Below are positions 42,797 to 51,368 of a DNA stretch of 64,000 bases, one piece after another. This DNA is from Novosphingobium umbonatum. GTDB lineage: Bacteria; Pseudomonadota; Alphaproteobacteria; Sphingomonadales; Sphingomonadaceae. Numbering within the stretch: position 1 is the first letter of the stretch; each line of letters opens with the position of its first letter. The stretch covers positions 62,001 to 126,000 of the forward strand of contig NZ_SACO01000006.1 of NCBI RefSeq assembly GCF_004005905.1. Reading direction: 5' to 3'. The position numbers and the translations under genes were made by a program. A model generated the notes under the pieces. The model saw nothing but the letters and a program-made list of their open reading frames with translations, was not told the origin of the DNA and did not search any database.

Positions 42797-42888
42797 TGTC
42801 CACAAGTGACGGGGATGAATCCGTGTTTCGGGGACGATACCTATGCCCCAAGTTGTCATCAGGCTTCTGCCGTGGTTTATGGGCAGGC

Positions 42889-42897
42889 TTGTCCACA
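42889..42897 (+). promoter_or_regulatory. DnaA box (8/9)
   Basis: TTGTCCACA, one mismatch, 18 bases before the ppsR start codon. Confidence 0.65.
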
Positions 42898-42915
42898 GCC
42901 TGAGTAGAAGCCCAA

Positions 42916-43764
42916 ATGTCGCGCCTGCATCTGCATTTACTATCGGATTCCACCGGCGAGACGCTGGAGATGATCGCCAAGGCGGCGCTGTCGCAATTCG
43001 ACGACAAGGAGGTGGTGCGCCATTTCTGGCCGATGGTGCGTTCCCAAGCGCATCTGGACCGGATTATGGCCGATATTGCCGCCAATCCGGGGCTGGTTCT
43101 CTACACGATGGTGAGTCAGGATATCCGCAAGGCGCTGGAAGACCGCTGCCGCGCGCTGGGTCTGCCCTTTGTGCCCGCGCTGGATGCGGTGATCGACGCG
43201 CTGGAATCCGCGCTGGGGCAAGAGGCCAAGGGCCGCCCGGGCCGCCAGCATACGCTGGACGCGGCCTATTTCGCGCGGGTGGACGCCATTCATTATACCA
43301 TCGCCCATGATGACGGCATTATGTGGGAGGATTGGGAAGAGGCCGATATTGTGCTGGCTGGCGTGTCGCGCACCTCCAAAACGCCCACCAGCATCTATCT
43401 GGCCAATCGCGGCTATAAGGTGGCCAATATTCCCATCGTGGTGGAAAGCCCGCCGCCCTCCCTCCTCTATGGCCTGCGCAAACCCTTGGTGGTGGGGCTG
43501 ACCACCGCGCCCGAACGCCTGATTCAGGTGCGGCGTAACCGGCTTTTGACTCTGAACCAGTCGCCGGACACATCCTATGTCGATAATGATCGCGTCGCGC
43601 GCGAGTTGCAGTTTGCGCGGCGCATGTTTGCCGATAATGGCTGGCCGGTGATTGACGTTACCCGTCGTTCCATCGAGGAAACGGCGGCTGCGGTGATCAA
43701 TCTGCTCAAAGAGCGGCAGGCTACCGAGGCCGAGGTGGAAATAGAAGGCGATCCCGAGGACTGA
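42916..43764 (+). CDS. ppsR: Pyruvate,water dikinase regulatory protein PpsR (kinase-pyrophosphorylase, DUF299)
   Basis: 282 residues. Bifunctional Ser/Thr kinase-phosphorylase that switches phosphoenolpyruvate synthase or pyruvate phosphate dikinase off and on. The family start [14 protein letters not shown] and the P-loop [11 protein letters not shown] (149-158) are present, along with [15 protein letters not shown] and [20 protein letters not shown]. It is the first gene on the right side of oriC and starts a tightly packed run: its TGA overlaps the maf ATG by one base. Confidence 0.95.
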   Translation: MSRLHLHLLSDSTGETLEMIAKAALSQFDDKEVVRHFWPMVRSQAHLDRIMADIAANPGLVLYTMVSQDIRKALEDRCRALGLPFVPALDAVIDALESALGQEAKGRPGRQHTLDAAYFARVDAIHYTIAHDDGIMWEDWEEADIVLAGVSRTSKTPTSIYLANRGYKVANIPIVVESPPPSLLYGLRKPLVVGLTTAPERLIQVRRNRLLTLNQSPDTSYVDNDRVARELQFARRMFADNGWPVIDVTRRSIEETAAAVINLLKERQATEAEVEIEGDPED

Positions 43765-44360
43765 TGACTTTATCTTCGCAAACCATCGTTCTGGCCAGCC
43801 AGAGCGCCTCGCGCCGCGCGATGTTGACCGCGGCGGGCGTGGCGCATGAGGCCATTCCGGCGCGGATCGATGAAAGGGCGCTGGAAGAGTCCCTGGGCGA
43901 TGCCGCGGCGCCTGCCATTGCGCTGGCTTTGGCCGAGGCCAAGGCATTGGCTGTGGCAGCGCCCGCGCGTCTGGTGCTGGGCAGTGACTCGCTGGTGGTG
44001 GTGGATGGCCGCCGTTTTGACAAGCCGACAAGCCGCGAGAATGCCGCCGAGCATTTACGTTTCTTTTCCGGCAAAGCGCTCGAACTGCATTCCGCCGCCG
44101 CCTTGGCGCGCGATGGGCAGATCGTGTGGCGCCATGCCGATGTCGCGCGTTTGCAGGTCCGGCCTTTGAGCGAGGCCTTTATCGCGGCCTATCTCGATGC
44201 CGAATGGCCCGAAGTATCCGGCTGCGTCGGCGTGTTCCGCATGGAGGCTTTGGGCATCCAGCTGTTCTCGTCCATCGAGGGCGATCATTTCACCATTCTG
44301 GGTATGCCCCTGCTGCCCGTATTGAATGCCTTGCGTCAGGAGGGAGCGAGCCTGTCATGA
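43764..44360 (+). CDS. maf: Maf-family nucleoside triphosphate pyrophosphatase
   Basis: 198 residues with [17 protein letters not shown], the acidic active-site region [19 protein letters not shown], an [23 protein letters not shown] segment and [17 protein letters not shown]. Family members hydrolyse non-canonical nucleotides (house-cleaning) and were first linked to septum formation. It overlaps ppsR by one base and aroE by four (ATGA), so translation is coupled along ppsR-maf-aroE. Confidence 0.93.
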   Translation: MTLSSQTIVLASQSASRRAMLTAAGVAHEAIPARIDERALEESLGDAAAPAIALALAEAKALAVAAPARLVLGSDSLVVVDGRRFDKPTSRENAAEHLRFFSGKALELHSAAALARDGQIVWRHADVARLQVRPLSEAFIAAYLDAEWPEVSGCVGVFRMEALGIQLFSSIEGDHFTILGMPLLPVLNALRQEGASLS

Positions 44361-45226
44361 CCCAGTTTTATGCCGAAGTGATTGGCGATCCGATTGCGCA
44401 ATCCAAATCGCCGACAATACACCGGCATTGGTTGGCTGAATTGGGGCTGGAAGGCGATTATCGCCATGCCCATGTGCGCCATGATGATCTGGCCGATTAT
44501 CTGGCCAATCGTCGCAAGGATGAGCATTGGCGCGGCTGCAATGTCACCATGCCGCACAAGCTTTCGGTCATTCCCCTGCTCGACAGGCTGGATGATGTGG
44601 CACGCGCGGTGGGCGCGGTGAACACGATTGTGCGCGAAAGCGATGGCAGCCTGACCGGTTATAACACCGATGTCCCGGGCTTTCTGGAGCCGATCCGTGC
44701 CTTGGGTGGCGAATTGCCGCTGGGCGGCCATGCGATTGTGCTGGGCGCGGGCGGCGCGGCGCGGGCGGTGGTCTATGGTCTGTGGCAGGCGGGCTATTCT
44801 ATCGACATTCTGAACCGCGATCCGGCCAAGGCGCAGGCTCTGGCCGAGGAATTTGGCGCGCCGACAACGGTGGGCGCTGCTTTGACGCTGCCCGCCCGCC
44901 CGCGTTTCAGCGTGGCCGATGGCCAGCCTGCCGCGCAGGCTTTGCTGGTCAACACCACCGCCTTGGGCATGGGTGGGCAGCCGCCGCTTGATCTGTCGCT
45001 GGAGCGGCTTGAAGGGCCGGTGACGGTTTACGACATTATCACCAGCCCGCTGGAAACGCCTCTGTTGAAAGAAGCGCGGGCGCGGGGTCTGGCGACGGTG
45101 GATGGCCTCTCGATGCTGATCGGGCAGGCGGCGGTGGCTTTCGAGCATTTCTTTGGCGCGGCCCCTTTGCGCGCCGATGGCGATGCCGCCCTACGCGCGG
45201 TTTTGACCGAAACCCAGCCTGCCTGA
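44357..45226 (+). CDS. aroE: Shikimate dehydrogenase (NADP+)
   Basis: Reduces 3-dehydroshikimate in aromatic amino acid synthesis. 289 residues: substrate domain with [15 protein letters not shown] and CNVTMPHK (catalytic lysine), [21 protein letters not shown], the NADP Rossmann block [15 protein letters not shown], and a C-terminal helix. ATG 44357 overlaps the maf stop. The upstream extension of the frame runs through maf and is not real. Confidence 0.95.
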   Translation: MTQFYAEVIGDPIAQSKSPTIHRHWLAELGLEGDYRHAHVRHDDLADYLANRRKDEHWRGCNVTMPHKLSVIPLLDRLDDVARAVGAVNTIVRESDGSLTGYNTDVPGFLEPIRALGGELPLGGHAIVLGAGGAARAVVYGLWQAGYSIDILNRDPAKAQALAEEFGAPTTVGAALTLPARPRFSVADGQPAAQALLVNTTALGMGGQPPLDLSLERLEGPVTVYDIITSPLETPLLKEARARGLATVDGLSMLIGQAAVAFEHFFGAAPLRADGDAALRAVLTETQPA

Positions 45227-45229
45227 ACC

Positions 45230-45850
45230 ATGGCCCGCCCTTATATTCTGGGGCTGACCGGCTCGATCGGCATGGGCAAATCGGCGGTGGCCGCCATGTT
45301 CGCCGAGGCGGGGGTGCCGGTGTTTGATGCCGATGCCACGGTGCGGGCCTTGCAGGGGCCGAATGGCGTTCTGCTGCCCGCGATTGAATCGGCCTTCCCC
45401 GGTACCACCGGCGCGCAAGGGGTGGATCGCGCCGCCTTGGGCGCGGCGGTGTTTGGCCATCCCGAAGCCTTGGCCCGACTCGAGGCGATCATGCATCCGG
45501 CGGTGGCGGCAGAACGGCAGCGCTTTCTGGCGACTCATGCCGATGCGCCTTTGGTGGTGCTCGACATCCCGCTTCTGTTTGAAAAGACAGGGCGGGCGGG
45601 CATGGATGGCGTGGCGGTGGTTTCCGCGCCTGAGTCGGTGCAGCGTGCGCGGGTTTTGGCGCGCGCGGGCATGAGCGAGGAAAAATTCGCCGCGATTCGT
45701 GCGCTCCAGTGGAGCGATAGGCAAAAGCGCGAGGCGGCCGATTACCTTATCGACACAAATTGCGCGCTTGATGCCACAAAGGCCTCTGTTCTCAAGTTGA
45801 TCGCCCGATTGGGCGGGGCTGGCGAGGGAGGCAAAGGCAAAGATGAATAA
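45230..45850 (+). CDS. coaE: Dephospho-CoA kinase
   Basis: Last step of coenzyme A synthesis. 206 residues with P-loop GSIGMGKS (11-18), FDADATVRAL, IMHPAVAAERQRFL, LDIPLLFEKTG and the lid region RVLARAGMSEEKFAAIRALQWSDRQKREAADYLIDTN. It starts three bases after aroE and is followed by dnaQ, keeping the alphaproteobacterial aroE-coaE-dnaQ order. Confidence 0.96.
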   Translation: MARPYILGLTGSIGMGKSAVAAMFAEAGVPVFDADATVRALQGPNGVLLPAIESAFPGTTGAQGVDRAALGAAVFGHPEALARLEAIMHPAVAAERQRFLATHADAPLVVLDIPLLFEKTGRAGMDGVAVVSAPESVQRARVLARAGMSEEKFAAIRALQWSDRQKREAADYLIDTNCALDATKASVLKLIARLGGAGEGGKGKDE

Positions 45851-45901
45851 TCCCAATTTCCCCCCTTGTTAAAGGGCGGATGCAGGACGATAAAGATTCA
45901 A

Positions 45902-46603
45902 ATGCGAGAGATTATTTTCGATACCGAAACCACGGGTCTGGATCCTAAATCCGGCGACAGGCTGGTGGAGATCGGCTGCATCGAAATGGTCAATCGGGTG
46001 ACCACCGGCGCCACCTTCCATTGCTATTTCAATCCCCAGCGAGACATGCCCGCCGAAGCGGAAAGGGTGCATGGCCTGTCGGAAGCCTTTCTGGCCGACA
46101 AGCCGCTGTTTGCGGAAAAAGCGCAGGAACTGCTCGACTTTCTGGGCGATGAGGCGGTGCTGGTGGCGCATAATGCCAGCTTCGACTTTGGCTTCCTCAA
46201 TGCCGAATTGACCGCTTGCGGCCTGCCCACGGTCAGCCTTGACCGCATGGTCGATACGGTGAAAATCGCCCGTCAAAAGCATCCGGGCGCCAAAAACTCG
46301 CTGGATGCCCTTTGCACCCGCTATGGCGTGGACCGCAGCCACCGCACATTGCACGGCGCTCTGCTGGACGCCGAATTGCTGGCGCAGGTCTATGTCGAAC
46401 TGCTGGGCGGGCGTCAGATCGGCATGCAACTGGCGCAGGAGGCCGCCCCGCAGGCGGTGGCCGCTGTGGCCCAGACCAACCCTTCATCCACCCGCGAACG
46501 CCCCCTGCGGGCGCCGCGCCCCCATGCGGCCAGTGAGGAGGAATTGGCCGCCCATGCCGAGTTTTTGAAATGCCTCAAAGAGCCGATCTGGCTCAACGGT
46601 TAA
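45902..46603 (+). CDS. dnaQ: DNA polymerase III epsilon subunit (proofreading exonuclease)
   Basis: 233 residues with the DEDDh exonuclease motifs: Exo I IIFDTETTGLDP, Exo II VAHNASFDFGFLNAEL, Exo III HRTLHGALLDAELLAQVY. The C-terminal ~50 residues carry the tether to the alpha subunit. ATG 45902 is chosen; an ATG-like codon 12 codons earlier has no ribosome site advantage. In many alphaproteobacteria secB follows; here hpf does. Confidence 0.95.
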   Translation: MREIIFDTETTGLDPKSGDRLVEIGCIEMVNRVTTGATFHCYFNPQRDMPAEAERVHGLSEAFLADKPLFAEKAQELLDFLGDEAVLVAHNASFDFGFLNAELTACGLPTVSLDRMVDTVKIARQKHPGAKNSLDALCTRYGVDRSHRTLHGALLDAELLAQVYVELLGGRQIGMQLAQEAAPQAVAAVAQTNPSSTRERPLRAPRPHAASEEELAAHAEFLKCLKEPIWLNG

Positions 46604-46635
46604 ATCCCCCAATAACAACAAGAGGAGTAACGACC

Positions 46636-47202
46636 ATGGACATTCGCGTTTCCGGCCATCAGATGGAAACTGGCGAAGCGCTTCGCGTGCATGTCGAGGA
46701 TAGGCTGACCGCCATCGTCGACAAATATTTCTCGCGGGCTTTGTCTTCGGTTGTCACCTTCAGCAAGGCGCCGGGCGGGTCGTTCCGCTGCGATATCGTC
46801 ACCCATGTCCGTCAGGGTCTGATCCTGAAGGGCGCTGGCATTTCGCATGACGCGCACCATTGCTTCGACCATGCTGCCGACAAGGTGGAAACCCAGCTTC
46901 GCCGTTACAAGCGCCGCCTGTCGGCGCGGCAGGAACAGGCCGCCCATGCGGCGCGTTCCGATGAAGCGGCCTATACGATCTTTGTCGAACCCGATGTGGA
47001 AGTGGAAGAAATCACGGTCGAGGCGCCTCTGGTGATTGCCGAGATGCGCGTGGACGTGCCCGAAACCACGGTATCGGATGCGGTGATGATGCTGGACCTT
47101 CGCAACACCAACGCCCTGCTCTTCAAAAACGCTGGCACGGGTAAGCATAATATGGTTTACCGGCGTGGTGATGGCTCGATCGGCTGGGTCGAACCGTCCT
47201 GA
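46636..47202 (+). CDS. hpf: Ribosome hibernation promoting factor, long form
   Basis: 188 residues. N-terminal S30AE domain (MDIRVSGHQMETGEALRVHVEDRLTAIVDKYF; FDHAADKVETQLRRYKRRL) plus a C-terminal dimerisation domain (DVPETTVSDAVMMLDLRNTNALLFKNAGTGKHNMVYRRGDGSIGWVEP), so it should form 100S ribosome dimers in stationary phase. AGAGGAG precedes ATG 46636. It is followed after a 234-base gap by a ptsN-like gene, a frequent neighbour in proteobacteria. Confidence 0.95.
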   Translation: MDIRVSGHQMETGEALRVHVEDRLTAIVDKYFSRALSSVVTFSKAPGGSFRCDIVTHVRQGLILKGAGISHDAHHCFDHAADKVETQLRRYKRRLSARQEQAAHAARSDEAAYTIFVEPDVEVEEITVEAPLVIAEMRVDVPETTVSDAVMMLDLRNTNALLFKNAGTGKHNMVYRRGDGSIGWVEPS

Positions 47203-47436
47203 CATACGTTTTTGGCCCGTAATGCGAGTAAGCGAATACGGGCGGTGATTGCGGGCGTTTGGCCGGCAAACATAGGCGTTTGGTCATGGCGGCTACCAGT
47301 TGGTTTTACGGTCAACCGGATTTGCGGCAAGCGTGATCAAACGCCTTTGCTTGTTCCTGAAAAACGCGCTATCGGCCGCCTCAACTTGGCTTGCAGCATT
47401 GCGGCAAGGGATGAGAGGCTACACAAAGTTTTTGCA

Positions 47437-47898
47437 ATGACCGCGCAATTCATTCTCTTGCCGGACGCCGTTGTGACGGTGAAACTCGACAGCAAATCGG
47501 CCGTGCTCGATATGTTGGCCAGCTTGTTTGCGTCCACCTATAGCCTCGACAAGGACACCGTATTGGCACGGTTGACCGAACGCGAGCAGTTGGGCAGCAC
47601 CGGCTTTGGCCGTGGTGTCGCCATTCCCCATGCGCGCGTAGCGGATGTGGAGCGTCCGGTGGCGGTGTTCCTGCGTCTGGCCTCGCCGGTGGGTTTTGAT
47701 GCGGCTGACGACATGCCGGTCAGCCTGGTGTTCGGCCTGCTCAGCCCAGAACAGGCGGGCGTGGTGCATTTGCACGCGCTGGCTGCGATTTCGCGCCTGA
47801 TGCGCGATGATAAAATGCATGCCGCCCTGTCCGAAGCGCCCAATGACGAGGCGCTTTACGCTCTGATCGCCAATGTGATCGACCGGACTGCGGCCTAA
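47437..47898 (+). CDS. ptsN: PTS IIA-type nitrogen-regulatory protein PtsN
   Basis: 153 residues of the fructose/mannitol EIIA fold: FGRGVAIPHARV with the phosphorylated His65, then LRLASPVGFDAADDMPVSLVFGLLSP and LHALAAISRLM. It accepts phosphate from NPr and regulates nitrogen, potassium and envelope responses rather than sugar uptake. ATG 47437 is a reasonable start although no good ribosome site is seen; the in-frame codons further upstream have no similarity. Confidence 0.9.
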   Translation: MTAQFILLPDAVVTVKLDSKSAVLDMLASLFASTYSLDKDTVLARLTEREQLGSTGFGRGVAIPHARVADVERPVAVFLRLASPVGFDAADDMPVSLVFGLLSPEQAGVVHLHALAAISRLMRDDKMHAALSEAPNDEALYALIANVIDRTAA

Positions 47899-47901
47899 GG
47901 T

Positions 47902-47922
47902 GATTATCCCGCGTGGATAATC
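47902..47922. repeat. Inverted repeat over the DUF1491 start codon
   Basis: GATTATCC (47902-47909) and GGATAATC (47915-47922), perfect 8-bp arms with a five-base loop. The GTG start codon (47913-47915) lies in and beside the loop, so the hairpin could occlude translation or serve as a dyad operator. Confidence 0.6.
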
Positions 47923-48236
47923 GCCTGCCTGCCCATCTGGAAGTTAACGCCTTGATCCGCCGCGTGAATAGTGCGGGCGGCTTTGCCATGGTGATGGCGA
48001 AGGGCGAGCCGGATGCGGGCACGATCATGGTGATTCTTTGCCATAATGGCGGAAATTCAGATATTTACGAGCGTATTCCCAATTTGGATGGCACGCGCAT
48101 CTGGGAGTTTACCCAGAGGTTTTCCCCTGAACAGGCGCCGGAATTAGCGCAATTTCTGGAAAAACGGCGCAAGTTTGATTCTGATCTTTGGATCGTCGAA
48201 CTGGATATCGCGGATGGTGAACGCTTCGTCGGATGA
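47913..48236 (+). CDS. DUF1491-type small protein
   Basis: 107 residues: RLPAHLEVNALIRRVNSAGGFAMVMAKGEPDAGTIMVIL, YERIPNLDGTRIWEF, RRKFDSDLWIVELDIADGERFVG. This matches the DUF1491 family of alphaproteobacterial proteins of unknown function. The start is GTG 47913 with AAGGTGA about 11 bases upstream, overlapping a hairpin. It begins 15 bases after ptsN and is probably co-transcribed with it. Confidence 0.82.
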   Translation: MDNRLPAHLEVNALIRRVNSAGGFAMVMAKGEPDAGTIMVILCHNGGNSDIYERIPNLDGTRIWEFTQRFSPEQAPELAQFLEKRRKFDSDLWIVELDIADGERFVG

Positions 48237-48448
48237 ACGGGCGATTGCTGATTGACCTACCCCCTGCCCACAGGCACAGGCAAACCTACCACCCATGCGA
48301 GGGCGGCTTTGATCGGCATACCAGCCCATCAGGCAAGCGCGCAGACGGGGAGCCACCGGCAGGTGTGTTATTGGAACGGCCCTGAACGCGCGTCGGGATC
48401 CTTCTATACAGCCTGTGTCTGGTGCTCACCGCCCGACAGAAGACATGT

Positions 48449-49057
48449 ATGACACCTGTAATCACCAAAGCCAGCCTGGTTTCCATGGCTGCGACCATGA
48501 TGGTCATGATTTACAGCGCCATTGGTTCGGGCGCCTCGGCACAGGACAAAGTGTCGGCCCAAGCGAACTCACCCATTCTGACGCCCGGTTTTGCCTCGCT
48601 CCCCACGGATGCTGACGCAACCTTTGCGCCCCAGGCCAATACGGCAGAGCTGGCCTCTATGGTCGCCGCCGAACCCCAAGTGCAGGCCTTGACCCAGGAC
48701 ATGCGTTGTCTGGCCAGCGCGATTTATTTTGAAGCCCGTAGCGAGGCTCTGGATGGCCAGTTGGCCGTCGGGCGCGTGATCGTGGCCCGCACCAAATCCG
48801 GCCGTTTCCCCACCAGCTATTGCGGCGTGGTGCAGCAGCCTTCGCAATTTGCCTTTGTCCGCCATAATCGCCTGCCCGATGTCGATACCAATTCGATCAC
48901 CTGGAAAAAGGCCGTTGTGGTCGCGCAGCTCGCGCATGAGGGCAAGCTGAAAAGCGCTGCCGAAGGCGCGCTCTATTTCCACAGTGTGCGCAGCAAGAAC
49001 CGCTGGGACAAGCGCATTCGCGTGGCCCAGATCGATAATCACGTGTTCTATCGCTGA
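48449..49057 (+). CDS. SleB-like cell wall hydrolase (exported)
   Basis: 202 residues with a signal peptide (MTPVITKASLVSMAATMMVMIYSAIGSGASA). The C-terminal half is a hydrolase_2 domain: CLASAIYFEARSEALDGQLAVGRVIVART (with the catalytic Glu in FEARSE), SYCGVVQQPSQFAFVR and ALYFHSV. It would cleave peptidoglycan in the periplasm, as a lytic transglycosylase-type enzyme. It is preceded by a 212-base gap in which I see no gene, and followed by a bidirectional terminator. Confidence 0.9.
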   Translation: MTPVITKASLVSMAATMMVMIYSAIGSGASAQDKVSAQANSPILTPGFASLPTDADATFAPQANTAELASMVAAEPQVQALTQDMRCLASAIYFEARSEALDGQLAVGRVIVARTKSGRFPTSYCGVVQQPSQFAFVRHNRLPDVDTNSITWKKAVVVAQLAHEGKLKSAAEGALYFHSVRSKNRWDKRIRVAQIDNHVFYR

Positions 49058-49060
49058 TAC

Positions 49061-49100
49061 GAAAAAGGCGGCTTCCCCATCGGGATAGCCGCCTTTTTCG
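49061..49100. terminator. Bidirectional terminator between cell wall hydrolase and the gtrA operon
   Basis: AAAAAGGCGGC pairs with GCCGCCTTTTT plus an inner CCC/GGG; A-run and T-run flank the stem. It ends both the rightward ori-side genes and the leftward sugar operon. Confidence 0.92.
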
Positions 49101-49105
49101 TGCCC

Positions 49106-49501
49106 TTAATTGCGGAACACAAGCCGCTTGAGCACCAGATAATTGAGCACCACAACCGCCAGCGTGGTGACCGCACCCGCCAGATAGGGATCGGCAACAA
49201 AGCCCGATACCGCCCGCAATCCCGCCAGATTGAGCAGATAATTGCCCGCATAGGACAGGATGAAGCGGAATTTGGCGGGACCCGCGCCAGTGAACACATG
49301 GCGCGAATAGGTCAGATAATTAAAGCCCGTGCCCAGCACATAGCCGATCGCCTGCGCGCTATAGCGGTCCAGTCCCAGCCAGATCAGCCCCGCATAGAGC
49401 CCATAGCCGAAGCCGGTGTTGACCACGCCCACCACCAGATAGCGCAGGATCTGCATCACCTGCGGACGGTCATCCAGCCAGCGCCAAAGCGCGGCCATCA
49501 T
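49106..49501 (-). CDS. GtrA-family membrane protein (lipid-linked sugar flippase)
   Basis: 131 residues, four predicted transmembrane helices, with the family features QILRYLVVGVVNTGFGYGLYAGLIWLGL and GTGFNYLTYSRHVF and the C-terminal LNYLVLKRLVFR. GtrA proteins are thought to flip undecaprenyl-phosphate-linked sugars. It starts within the stop of the GT2 gene (ATGATGA overlap), the usual GtrB-GtrA pairing. It is the last gene of the nine-gene operon. Confidence 0.9.
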   Translation of the reverse strand: MMAALWRWLDDRPQVMQILRYLVVGVVNTGFGYGLYAGLIWLGLDRYSAQAIGYVLGTGFNYLTYSRHVFTGAGPAKFRFILSYAGNYLLNLAGLRAVSGFVADPYLAGAVTTLAVVVLNYLVLKRLVFRN

Positions 49502-50430
49502 TCATCCTCCGGAAAATTCACCCTTTCGCGTTCCAGCACCAAAGGCGTGCCGCGCGTGCGTTCGGAAATCTGGCGCACATGGTCGCCCATCAGGCCCAGA
49601 AAGCCGAAAATCAGCGCAAACTGGAACTGCAACACCGAACCGATCAGCCAACCTGCAATCGGGCGCCCTGTGGCAAAGGCCAAAGCCCCGCCCAGAAGCA
49701 TCAGAACGGCCACTACAGCGCCAACCACGCCCAGATAGAGGGGGAACCGCAAGAGACGCTTTGACGAGCCTGTAAGGCCCGCTACGGCGAAATCGAGCAG
49801 GGTGAAGAAATTGTTGTTCGACTTGCCCCGCGCACGCGGAGGCCGGACATAGGAGATGGTTTCCAGCGGAAAGCCGGTTTCCACCAGCAGCCCGCGATAG
49901 AAAGGCTCCGGCTCGTTCAGCGCCTTGATCGCATCCACCACGCGGCGGCTGTAAAGGCCAAAGCCGGTGGCATTGGGGATGGTTTGGAAATCGCCGAAAT
50001 TCTTGGCCATCCAATAGGACAGGCTGCGGATGGTGGAGAGGACAAAGCCCGTCTCCTCGCTTTCGCGCACGCCCAACACAATATCTACGCCTGCCTGCCA
50101 GCGCTGCACGAAATAGGGCAGCAATTCGGGGCTGTCCTGAAAATCGGCGCACATGCCGATCACTGCCCGCCCGCGCGCTTCGAAAATGCCATGGGTGGGC
50201 GAACGCATCTGGCCGAAATTGCGGGTGTTGATGATCAGCCGGATACGTTCATCGGCCGCGCAAAGGCCGCGGATGATCTCTACCGTGCGGTCGGTCGATT
50301 CATTGTCGATGAAGATGATGTCAAAGCTGACGCCGGTCGTCTCCATCTGGGTGATGACGGCCGCGGCAATGGCGGCGGCGTTCAATTCTTCATTGCGGCA
50401 GGGGATGACGATGGAAACGTCGGGGGTCAT
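49498..50430 (-). CDS. GT2 glycosyltransferase, polyprenyl-phosphate type (GtrB/DPM-like)
   Basis: 310 residues. N-terminal GT-A domain: VSIVIPCRNEELN, FIDNESTDRTVEIIRG, NTRNFGQMRSPTHGIFEARGRAVIGMCADFQDSPE (Asp residues of the metal/nucleotide site), then PEPFYRGLLVETGF; C-terminal half has two transmembrane helices (YLGVVGAVVAVLMLLGGALA; FQFALIFGFLGLMG). This is the layout of enzymes that put a sugar on undecaprenyl phosphate at the cytoplasmic face. The acceptor lipid is inferred. Overlaps the SDR gene by four bases. Confidence 0.92.
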   Translation of the reverse strand: MTPDVSIVIPCRNEELNAAAIAAAVITQMETTGVSFDIIFIDNESTDRTVEIIRGLCAADERIRLIINTRNFGQMRSPTHGIFEARGRAVIGMCADFQDSPELLPYFVQRWQAGVDIVLGVRESEETGFVLSTIRSLSYWMAKNFGDFQTIPNATGFGLYSRRVVDAIKALNEPEPFYRGLLVETGFPLETISYVRPPRARGKSNNNFFTLLDFAVAGLTGSSKRLLRFPLYLGVVGAVVAVLMLLGGALAFATGRPIAGWLIGSVLQFQFALIFGFLGLMGDHVRQISERTRGTPLVLERERVNFPEDE

Positions 50431-51368
50431 GCGTTTTGTCCTGCCAGATAGTCGATGGTTTCGGCCAAAGCCTGACGCAGCGGCACCGGCGTGATGCCAT
50501 AGCGGGCCAAGAGCGCGGCATAGGCGGCGCTGTCGCCGTGGTAGATGTCGGCGTCCGGCGCGGTGATGGCGGCGCGTTGCACCTGCGCGCCTTCCACCAA
50601 AGCGGCCACTTCACGGGCCACCTGCTCCAGTTCCAGCGCCTCGCCGCCGGTGTCGAAGCGTGTGACGCCCCCGCCTTGCAGCAGGATAGCAAAGACCAGA
50701 CTCATCACTTCACGGATGGCGACATAGGCGCGGACCACGCGGCGGGGCGCGCGGACCTCGATGGCCCGGCCCGCCAGCGCATCCAGCATGAAACTGGCAA
50801 TCGCGTAATTCTGCGGCTTGTTGATATGGGGTCCGGCCAGCGCATAGAGGCGGGTGATGGCGGCGGTTGCGCCATGGTCCTGCGCCCAAGCGGCAAACAG
50901 ATCCTCGTCCTCGCGCTTCATCGCGCCATAGAGGCGCATGGCGCGACTGGCGGCGGGATCATCGGCCTTGGCCGCCGCGCCGCTGCTGGCCACAAAGATG
51001 GCATTGGCACCGATAGGGCCCAGCGCTTTCAAAACCTTTTGCCGGATGGCATCATTGGCAGCGCGATAGCGCGCTTCGTCCATCGCCTCGGCGCGGTCCT
51101 TGGTCAGGAAGGCGGTGTGCAGCACAATGGTCGGCTCGTTGGGCAGCCATGCCAAATCATCGAGCGGGCGCTGCAAGACCTGCGTCCCATCGCTCAATCG
51201 CAAAACGCGGGTGGAGGAGCCAAAGGCGCGCACGCGTTTGCCGAATTGATCGCCCAAAGCGGCATGCAGCAGGTCCAGCGTGGCAAGGCCGATCCAGCCC
51301 CCCGCGCCGGTAATCACAATCCGGCGGCCATCGGCGACCAGCGCCTGCGCCACGGCGAATTCAAGCAT
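50427..51368 (-). CDS. NAD-dependent epimerase/dehydratase (extended SDR), probable sugar reductase
   Basis: 313 residues with Rossmann motif ITGAGGWIG (20-27) and the catalytic YGAMK (Tyr-x3-Lys) in RLYGAMKRED. C-terminal part includes VRAYVAIREVMSLVFAILLQGGG, a substrate-domain segment, and DIYHGDSAAYAALLARYG. In an operon with CDP-sugar genes it is a good candidate for reduction of a keto group on the nucleotide sugar, as the last reductase does in yersiniose synthesis (YerF), but its sequence does not fix the substrate. Overlaps the HAD gene by eight bases. Confidence 0.88.
   Translation of the reverse strand: MLEFAVAQALVADGRRIVITGAGGWIGLATLDLLHAALGDQFGKRVRAFGSSTRVLRLSDGTQVLQRPLDDLAWLPNEPTIVLHTAFLTKDRAEAMDEARYRAANDAIRQKVLKALGPIGANAIFVASSGAAAKADDPAASRAMRLYGAMKREDEDLFAAWAQDHGATAAITRLYALAGPHINKPQNYAIASFMLDALAGRAIEVRAPRRVVRAYVAIREVMSLVFAILLQGGGVTRFDTGGEALELEQVAREVAALVEGAQVQRAAITAPDADIYHGDSAAYAALLARYGITPVPLRQALAETIDYLAGQNA

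Larger units (their letters stand above)
42598..42915. other. Probable chromosomal origin of replication (oriC) between hemE and ppsR
   Basis: This 318-base gap holds no gene. It contains two perfect DnaA boxes (42658, 42756), two 8/9 boxes (42788, 42889) and one 7/9 box (42796), an AT-rich stretch at 42607-42652 that could unwind, a perfect CtrA box (42618), and eight GANTC sites (starting at 42602, 42624, 42638, 42714, 42726, 42737, 42782, 42817). The flanking genes match the origin of Caulobacter crescentus, which also lies between hemE and the ppsR-like (RP001) gene, and genes on both sides are transcribed away from here. Confidence 0.88.
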
